Source: Hygrophila difformis (Eukaryota; Streptophyta; Magnoliopsida; Lamiales; Acanthaceae). From it: DNA of 64,000 nucleotides. Both the position numbers and the translations under genes were made by a program. The notes below the pieces were generated by a model. The model was not told the origin of the DNA. It worked only from the letters and a program-made list of their open reading frames with translations, and ran no database searches. Shown here one piece after another: positions 57,396 through 64,000 of this stretch. The DNA lies in the NCBI GenBank assembly GCA_030278955.1, contig JAOANR010000014.1, forward strand, positions 1,555,920 through 1,619,919, read 5' to 3'. The stretch's first letter is position 1. Every line of letters starts with the position of its first letter.

Positions 57396-59116
57396 CTTGT
57401 TGGAAGTGGAATGAGATGGAAAGATGGAAATGGAATGCTCGAATATTGGAATGTGCAATGGAGACGTGGCGGAACGGATTTGCTGTTTCTGAATAGCTTG
57501 GACTGTTTGGACAGTTTAAAGCATCCAAAAATTTGCAAACACTATTTTTAATATTTAAAAATGGTTGACTCGTTTTATTTAATAAAAGTGGGATGTGAGT
57601 GGTCCCATTTTGGATTTTGAAAAGGATAGCAGTTTGGTGACAAAAATACTGCTATCTTACTCACACTAGTGTTCCATTGGGAACAAAACTCAAGTCAAAC
57701 ATTAAACAAAAATGACTCTTTTTGTCTTTTTCTAAAAGGTTGCTTTTATTAAAAGTGGAAGCTTCCTATTGGGTGTGTGTACTATGTTTCCATAAACAAA
57801 CAAACATTTATTCCCATGAGATTTCTAACATGAGAACAAATGTGCCCAAAAAGATCTTCCATCTTTATTACACCACCCACACTGTGCACATCACATCAGG
57901 ATCAATCAAACTAATAACATCAAGATATTCAGGACAACACCTAAATGTTTATCAGTTTGTTCTTTCCAGTTTTAAACTTCAAAAATCTTATCCATTAGCA
58001 GTTGTAACTCCATTAGTCAGTTTTCAAAACAAGTTCTCAAAAACTTCAAAATGGTGCTCAAAACCGAGGGCACTCAAAACCTCTAAAGATCTGAAGTTGG
58101 ATGTGCACACTAACAACATCATACCACGAACACACAAACTGAAAAACAAAACGAGACAAAAATAAAAAGAACGGGTCCGAAGGGGGGCTATGTCCATGGT
58201 GAAAATAGGGTTTACCCTCTCCTCCTTGGCTCGGGCCTAGGCACGGGTCCAAGGATTGGGAGGGGTCCATGAAATCGGTCCATAGTTTCCCTTAGAAATG
58301 GCGTGCAAGAGTGCGAAGAACACGTGGTGTTCGTTCGGATGAGGGAAAAATGGGGGAGAGGGAGATGGAGAACTGAAAGAAGTTGAAATGACAGGAGGGA
58401 GGTGAAAAGAAACTGGAGGGGGTGGGGGGGGTATAAATACTTGAACTTTTGTCGCGGAGTCCGACACTTTGTCGCGGAACAAGGTTCCGCGACAAGACAT
58501 AGCGACATTAGGGTGGTCGCGGAGTTGAGGGTTGGTCGCGGAGTCATGCTCCGCGACAAGGCCACCGCGACAAAGTTCAGTATGGAGACAGTCAACGCAA
58601 ATCGTGTCGCGGAGCAGGGGCTGGTCGCGGAGTCATGCTCCGCGACAAGGTGCTTCGCGACAAGATGTGGGGAAATGGTCGAGAAGGAAAAGGGATTTTG
58701 TCGCGGAGTAGGGCCTGGTCGCGATGCATGACATCGCGACAAAGGTCCTTCCGCGACAAAGGATTTTTGAATTTTTCAAATTTTCTTGGACTGGGCCCGA
58801 GTGTGATGTTGGGCCTGAGTCCATTTTATTTGATTTGGGCTGAATAAATTCAGTCCAAGTAAATTCAAAATGCTGGGCTGAAAATTAAATAATCCACTTG
58901 CATAAATTAGGTTGGGTCAGTTCCATTTTATCTGTGAGTTTTGTTTCGGGTCTTGAATTTCTTCAATTCCCGAGAACATTTTCTCAGATTTATAGAACTA
59001 ATCCAACCAAGAACCTGGTTTTCCATGTTACTGTTGTCTGTTCCTTCTTTTTGGTGGTTCCGAACTTCTGCAAGACAGACAAATAAGACGCATTAGATTT
59101 TCTCCAAATATCAACA
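57396..59116 (-). mobile_element. Putative 3' LTR of the gag-pol element, about 1.7 kb
   Basis: On the minus strand the LTR starts TGTTGATATTTGGAG at 59116, directly after the purine-rich tract. A CGCGGAG/CTCCGCG palindrome cluster (58448-58765) is followed by a TATA-like TATTTATACC (58438-58429) and a pyrimidine-rich leader. The lower end is uncertain; TTCCAACA at 57396 is one possibility (minus strand). The same order (palindromes, then TATA) occurs in the 52720-54761 block. The frame at 58212-58742 is a by-product of this repeat. Confidence 0.5.
58448..58765. repeat. CGCGGAG/CGCGGAAC palindrome cluster upstream of LTR TATA
   Basis: TTTGTCGCGGAAC paired with GTTCCGCGACAAG (near 58472-58496), and GGTCGCGGAGTCATGCTCCG pairs at about 58534 and 58623, plus CGCGATGCATGACATCGCG near 58721. 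These share the arm sequence of the 53-kb array but are less regularly spaced. Confidence 0.8.
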
Positions 59117-59131
59117 TCCTCACATTTAGAG
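59117..59131 (-). promoter_or_regulatory. Polypurine-tract-like motif before the 3' LTR
   Basis: On the minus strand CTCTAAATGTGAGGA stands immediately before TGTTGATA. It lies 121 bases downstream of the pol stop. In LTR retrotransposons the polypurine tract primes plus-strand synthesis and abuts the 3' LTR. The motif recurs at 57193 and (as TTAAATGTGAGGA) at 54762. Confidence 0.5.
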
Positions 59132-59251
59132 TCTTAGTACTCTAAATGTTTAATTGATCTTTGGGTACTTTCTTGCCATGAAATAAATACTGTAACTATA
59201 TGCTATATATATATATAAACTAAAATTTTTTGTATTTTTAAATGCTGTTTC

Positions 59252-62200
59252 TTATTGAGTGTAAGCCGGGTCTGCCACTGCTTGGCTTTCTTTCTCCGGA
59301 TCGAACTGTCCGAGGTACTCTTTCAATCGTTGTCCATTCACCACTATATCGCCCCTGCCAGTTCGAATCCTGACAGCTCCATTTTTGAACACCTCTAGTA
59401 CTTCATGTGGTCCTTCCCATCTAGATTTGAGCTTTCCGGGGAACAGCTTCAACCTAGTATTAAACAATAACACATGTTGACCAACATAAAAATACTTAGG
59501 TTTGATCCGGCGATCGTGCAACTTCTGGGTCCGCTCCTTGTAAATTCGAGAGCTTTCATAAGCTTGCGCTCGTATTTCCTCAATTTCATTGAGGTCCAAC
59601 TTACGTTTGCTCTGAGCAACTTTCGGATCGAAGTTAAGCGTTTTAACGGCCCAGTAAGCTTTATGCTCTAGCTCTACAGGCAAATGACAGGCTTTTCCGA
59701 AGACCAGCCTATATGGAGACATCCCGATGGGAGTCTTATATGCTGTGCGGTATGCCCATAGAGCATCATTGAGCTTACGTGCCCAATCCTTACGGGTTAT
59801 CCCGACAGTGGCTTCGAGTATGTGTTTGATTTCGCGATTGGATACTTCGACTTGACCACTAGTCTGGGGATGATAAGGCGTGCCTATCTTATGGAGGATC
59901 CCATTTTTACTCATTAAAGTTTCAAAAGCTTTATTAATAAAGTGTGTTCCTCCATCAGATATCACCACCCTAGGTACGCCAAATCGACTGAAAATGTTGT
60001 TCTTGAGGAACTTGATGACTTGGCTACCATCATTGGTTGGTAATGCGACAGCCTCGACCCATTTGGATACGTAATCGACAGCTACCAAGATGTAGTAGTT
60101 TCCACCAGATGGTGGAAACGGTCCCATGAAGTCAATGCCCCATACATCAAAGATCTCAAGCGTGAGAATCCCCTTTTGAGGCATCTCATCCCTCTTGGAA
60201 ATGTTTCCTAATCTTTGGCATCTGTCACAGCCCTCAACAAATGTCCTGCAATCCTCATAGATGTGAGGCCAATAAAATCCACATTCGAGGACCTTGTGAG
60301 CCGTTCGAGCGGGACCATGGTGACCTCCATATTCTGATTCATGGCATTTTCTGACAATTTGATAAGCTTCATGCTCGGTCACACATCGCCTGATTATTAA
60401 ATCAGGGCAGTGTTTGAAGAGATAAGGTTCTTCCCAGAAGTAACTTAATACATCTCGTTTGAACTTATTCCTCTGATGATAGTTCGAAAACTGGGGGGTT
60501 ACTCCGCATGCCAAGAAGTTAGCGATGTCGGAAAACCATGGACAAGCTTGATCATGCAGATGCAACGCGAACAACTGTTCGTCCGGGAAATCTTCATTGA
60601 CGGCTTTTTCCTTTTTATCATTATCTAATCGAGATAAGTGGTCAGCAGCACCATTATCTCGACCTCGCCTATCTTTTATTATGATGTCGAATTCTTGCAA
60701 CAGAAGTACCCACCTGATTAATCGAGGTTTTGCATCTTGTTTGCTAAACAAGTATCTCAATGCTGTATGATCGGTGTATACTATGGTCTTTGTACCTATC
60801 AGGTACTGTCTGAACTTGTCAAACGCGAAGACTACAGCATACATCTCTTTTTCCGTTGTGGTGTAGTTAACTTGGGCCTCATTCAGGGCATGACTTGCGT
60901 AATGAATTACGCAGTGTCTCCCATCCTTATGTTGTCCAAGAACTGCGCCTACAGCGAGACCACTAGCATCGCACATTACCTCGAAAGGTATTGACCAATC
61001 GGGTGGTTGCACTATCGGTGCAGAAACCAACATCTTCTTGAGCGTGTCAAAGGCTTGGACACACGCTTCATTTATTAAGAAGGGATTTTCTTTACAAAGC
61101 AGATTAGTGAGCGGCTTGGCAATTTTAGAGAAATCCTTAATGAATCGCCGGTAAAAACCGGCATGCCCTAAGAAGCTCCTAACTGATTTGATCGAGTTAG
61201 GGAGAGGGAGATTGGAAATGATGGAAACTTTGGCTGGATCAACTTCAATGCCTGCACGAGAAATGCGATGACCTAACACTATGCCCTCAGTAACCATAAA
61301 ATGGCACTTTTCCCAATTTAAAACCAAGTTAGTGTCCTCACACCTCTTTAAAATCTTAGCAAGATTGGTCAAACAATCTTCGAACGTATCTCCATATACA
61401 GAGAAGTCATCCATAAAGACCTCAATGCATTTTTCGATAAATTCAGAGAAAATAGACATCATGCATCTTTGAAAAGTAGCAGGTGCATTGCATAAACCAA
61501 AAGGCATCCGTCGATAGGCAAAAGTGCCGTACGGGCAAGTAAAAGTGGTTTTATCATGGTCCTCACTGGAAATAACAATCTGATTATAACCAGAATAACC
61601 ATCCAAAAAGCAATAAAACGCTCTCCCTGCCAACCTCTCAAGCATCTGATCAATGAATGGCAATGGAAAATGGTCCTTGCGTGTGGCCTCATTCAGCTTC
61701 CGGTAGTCGATACAAACTCTCCATCCGGTCACTGGCCTGGTTGCAACCTCTTCTCCTTGCTCATTCTTGGTTATGCACATCCCTCCTCGTTTGGGTACGA
61801 CCTGCACTGGGCTAACCCATTTGCTATCAGAGATAGGATAGATTATACCAGCATCTAAGAGCTTGATAACTTCTTTCCTTACCACTTCCTGCATAAGGGG
61901 GTTCAATCGCCTCTGAGGTTGACGGGAGGGTTTAAACTCTTCTTCCATTAGAATCCTGTGCATGCAAATAGAAGGGCTTATTCCTTTTATATCAGAAATG
62001 GTCCAACCTATTGCATGTACATGTTTCTTAAGAACGTCCACCAGAGCATTTTCTTGCTCTTGAGAGAGCTTAGCCGAAACAATCACGGGTAACTTTTTAT
62101 GTTCTGCGAGAAACGCGTACTTGAGATGATCGGGTAGTGTTTTAAGTTCAAGCTCTGGTGGACATTCAACGGAAGGGAGTAGTTTGCGAGAATTGGGTAG

Positions 62201-64000
62201 TGGAAGAACAGATTTACCTTCAGGATCCTGCATCAGTACAGGATCCTCTTCCTCCTCTTGGTTGGCGTCCTCATGGAAGTCCATGCCATCAAATTCCTCC
62301 AAATCCCCTGTTTCGGGATCGGCGAAGTGAACGGCATTGCATTCTTTGTGCTCCACGCCAGCAGGCTTCAGTACCTGCTTTGATGGTTCATCCAGCATCA
62401 TTTCACACTCAAGTTCAGAGTCAAGCTCTTCCCTAACTATTACACTTTCAAATGAAAAACAAGAACTGTCATTCGGAAATTTCTGCAATTTCTCCATATC
62501 AAAGATGATCTCCTCGCCATCGACCCTTAGGGTGACTTTTCCGGATTTGGCGTCAATCAGTGCACCACCAGTGGCTAGAAATGGGCGTCCAAGGATAAGC
62601 GGCATTTCAGAATCCTCCTCAATGTCGAGGACGATGAAGTCGACCGGGAAAAGAACCTGCCCGGTTTTGACTACAACATCCTTGAGAATTCCTACGGGCT
62701 GAGTGATTGATCTGTCTGCAAGTTGCAGTCTCATCTTGACCGGTTGAATTTCTCCAAGCTTAAGGCGAACAGCCATAGCTAGTGGCATCACATTGATGCT
62801 TGATCCTAGATCACAGAGCCCCATACTCACTTTGGCCTTTCCGAATTGTACTGGAAGTGTGCAACATCCGGGGTCCTCTTTCTTTTCAGGCATTCTCCTC
62901 TGAACAATGGCACTGCACGTGCTGTTGAGAATAATTACCTCTTCTTGCTCAACCTGCCTTTTTCCTGAAATCAATTCTTTCAAGAACTTAGCATAGATGG
63001 GCATTTCGGAAATCATTTCTGTGAGAGGAATGGTTATTTCTACAGACTTTAATCGTTGCAGAAATTTCTTGAATTTAAGATCATGTTCTTTATTTTTAAG
63101 CCGCGCAGGATAAGGAATCCTGGGCATGTACTTGTTATTAGCAATTTTTGGTGGTGAAGGGAAGGAAGTTGTACCTTCACCTGTACCCTTATCTGGTTCA
63201 GCCGTTTCAGGCGCAGCTTCAGTCTGCAATTCGGCTGTCTCTTTTTCTGCTTCATTCCCATTATCAGCTTCCTTACCAGCATTGTCAACAATATCATCTT
63301 CTTCAAATTCCGCTCCAGTATCCGCTCCCTTTGGTCCAGCTAGTACTCTCCCAGATTTCAAGGTTATTGCCTTGCATTGCGGGTTCTTTTCCGCAGTGCT
63401 AGGCAATGTTCCTTTGTCCCTTTTCTGCATCTCATTAGCCATCTGTGTAACTTGGGTCTCCACATTTCTGATGGAGGCCTGCAGTTGATTGTTGATCTCT
63501 TTCTGACTAGTGATGAAATCAGTCATCAAATTCTCAAGCCTTGAAGGGGGCTTTTGATTCTGATTCTGATTTTGCTGCTGATTCTGATTCCACTGGCCTT
63601 GGTTTGGGACAAACTGAGGCTGGAAATTCTGATTGGGCTGAAAGTTCTGGAAATTCTGAGGCGGCCTCTGCTGGATCTGAGGTTGGAAACCTGGATTCTG
63701 AAAATGTTGGCCCCTGTTCTGATTGAATCCCTGATTCTGCTGAGGGTTGAACTGTTGTTGCTGTGGCTTGTTCAAGAGATGTGAGTTCAAGGCGTTGTTG
63801 TTTGAATAAGACAAATTCGGGTGTCTATTTGGAAAGGCTCCTGCATAGTTACAGCTCTCAGCTGTGACTTGCTCGCATGTGTCAGTTGCATGAGCACCTT
63901 GACACAGTCCACAGATCACATCAGATTGCTGTCCCTGCGCAGAACTTCCAACTCCTTGATTCACAGACAACGCTGCCACTTGCTCTTGAAGCTTTTCAAT
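59252..64000 (-). CDS. Ty3/gypsy gag-pol polyprotein, partial, Athila/Tat-like
   Basis: One uninterrupted minus-strand frame of about 1582 codons, open at the window edge, so the gag N-terminus is missing; the apparent start at 63979 is a GTG inside the frame. Order: CCHC-like knuckle [13 protein letters not shown] (near 63910), a long Q/N-rich linker, aspartic protease with [12 protein letters not shown] (near 62810; DLG replaces DTG), reverse transcriptase with [13 protein letters not shown] (near 61815) and FMDDFSVYG (near 61405), RNase H with [13 protein letters not shown], then integrase with an HHCC zinc motif (60220-60350) and a DDE triad in [16 protein letters not shown] and [15 protein letters not shown]. 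There is no chromodomain and no envelope-like frame before the LTR. The protease-RT-RNaseH-integrase order defines Ty3/gypsy. The absence of stops suggests recent insertion. Confidence 0.93.
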   Translation of the reverse strand: MEKLQEQVAALSVNQGVGSSAQGQQSDVICGLCQGAHATDTCEQVTAESCNYAGAFPNRHPNLSYSNNNALNSHLLNKPQQQQFNPQQNQGFNQNRGQHFQNPGFQPQIQQRPPQNFQNFQPNQNFQPQFVPNQGQWNQNQQQNQNQNQKPPSRLENLMTDFITSQKEINNQLQASIRNVETQVTQMANEMQKRDKGTLPSTAEKNPQCKAITLKSGRVLAGPKGADTGAEFEEDDIVDNAGKEADNGNEAEKETAELQTEAAPETAEPDKGTGEGTTSFPSPPKIANNKYMPRIPYPARLKNKEHDLKFKKFLQRLKSVEITIPLTEMISEMPIYAKFLKELISGKRQVEQEEVIILNSTCSAIVQRRMPEKKEDPGCCTLPVQFGKAKVSMGLCDLGSSINVMPLAMAVRLKLGEIQPVKMRLQLADRSITQPVGILKDVVVKTGQVLFPVDFIVLDIEEDSEMPLILGRPFLATGGALIDAKSGKVTLRVDGEEIIFDMEKLQKFPNDSSCFSFESVIVREELDSELECEMMLDEPSKQVLKPAGVEHKECNAVHFADPETGDLEEFDGMDFHEDANQEEEEDPVLMQDPEGKSVLPLPNSRKLLPSVECPPELELKTLPDHLKYAFLAEHKKLPVIVSAKLSQEQENALVDVLKKHVHAIGWTISDIKGISPSICMHRILMEEEFKPSRQPQRRLNPLMQEVVRKEVIKLLDAGIIYPISDSKWVSPVQVVPKRGGMCITKNEQGEEVATRPVTGWRVCIDYRKLNEATRKDHFPLPFIDQMLERLAGRAFYCFLDGYSGYNQIVISSEDHDKTTFTCPYGTFAYRRMPFGLCNAPATFQRCMMSIFSEFIEKCIEVFMDDFSVYGDTFEDCLTNLAKILKRCEDTNLVLNWEKCHFMVTEGIVLGHRISRAGIEVDPAKVSIISNLPLPNSIKSVRSFLGHAGFYRRFIKDFSKIAKPLTNLLCKENPFLINEACVQAFDTLKKMLVSAPIVQPPDWSIPFEVMCDASGLAVGAVLGQHKDGRHCVIHYASHALNEAQVNYTTTEKEMYAVVFAFDKFRQYLIGTKTIVYTDHTALRYLFSKQDAKPRLIRWVLLLQEFDIIIKDRRGRDNGAADHLSRLDNDKKEKAVNEDFPDEQLFALHLHDQACPWFSDIANFLACGVTPQFSNYHQRNKFKRDVLSYFWEEPYLFKHCPDLIIRRCVTEHEAYQIVRKCHESEYGGHHGPARTAHKVLECGFYWPHIYEDCRTFVEGCDRCQRLGNISKRDEMPQKGILTLEIFDVWGIDFMGPFPPSGGNYYILVAVDYVSKWVEAVALPTNDGSQVIKFLKNNIFSRFGVPRVVISDGGTHFINKAFETLMSKNGILHKIGTPYHPQTSGQVEVSNREIKHILEATVGITRKDWARKLNDALWAYRTAYKTPIGMSPYRLVFGKACHLPVELEHKAYWAVKTLNFDPKVAQSKRKLDLNEIEEIRAQAYESSRIYKERTQKLHDRRIKPKYFYVGQHVLLFNTRLKLFPGKLKSRWEGPHEVLEVFKNGAVRIRTGRGDIVVNGQRLKEYLGQFDPEKESQAVADPAYTQ

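Noticed and set aside
58212..58742. 176-codon minus frame
   Set aside because: Lies in the putative LTR leader and palindrome cluster; no protein family recognised.

Overview
This window looks like nuclear DNA from a flowering plant, probably a eudicot. It is AT-rich, genes are sparse and split by GT-AG introns, and much of the space between genes is transposon sequence. Recognisable plant proteins include an AP2/ERF factor, a cold-shock-domain zinc-knuckle protein, a MORN-repeat membrane protein and an S-receptor-like kinase relic. A 500-N gap at 49548-50047 shows that this is an assembled scaffold. The species cannot be read from the sequence.

Layout. 1-5.9 kb: an LTR-like fragment, a hAT MITE with a perfect 8-bp target duplication, and other inverted-repeat MITEs. 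5.9-6.4 kb: an intronless C2-domain gene (minus). 6.5-16 kb: no host gene; a SINE, a hAT transposase relic, and a 2.6-kb block of TTCAGCGA motifs that ends in three tandem inverted-repeat units. 16.8-17.3 kb: the cold-shock/CCHC gene (plus), with a MITE about 100 bp upstream of its start. 17.5-18.3 kb: a broken receptor-kinase pseudogene (minus). 19.7-24 kb: a 3-kb CACTA-like element next to a hAT-like element that contains a Harbinger MITE. 24.4-26.5 kb: a five-exon gene for organellar ribosomal protein bS18 (plus). 28.2-29.8 kb: a three-exon MORN-repeat gene (plus). 34.7-35.4 kb: an ERF/DREB-type gene (minus) with a TATA box and a 24-G run. 36-37 kb: a 1.07-kb fold-back element. 41.1-43.3 kb: a four-exon aminoacylase-1-like gene (minus). 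44.5-49.5 kb: Stowaway-type MITEs, one carrying a nested CACTA element. 50-64 kb: Ty3/gypsy-derived DNA, all on the minus strand, with an open gag-pol frame running off the window end, three polypurine-tract/LTR-start signatures, arrays of CGCGGAAC palindromes and an F-box-like reading frame lying between the LTR signals.

The host genes are unrelated housekeeping or regulatory genes, each with its own promoter; nothing suggests an operon or a biosynthetic cluster. The most unusual content is repeat architecture: the TTCAGCGA hairpin block, the roughly 100-bp-spaced palindromes in a putative LTR, the long fold-back, and nested insertions whose target duplications and empty site can be read directly. 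Exon boundaries were inferred from splice consensus and reading-frame continuity, without transcript data.
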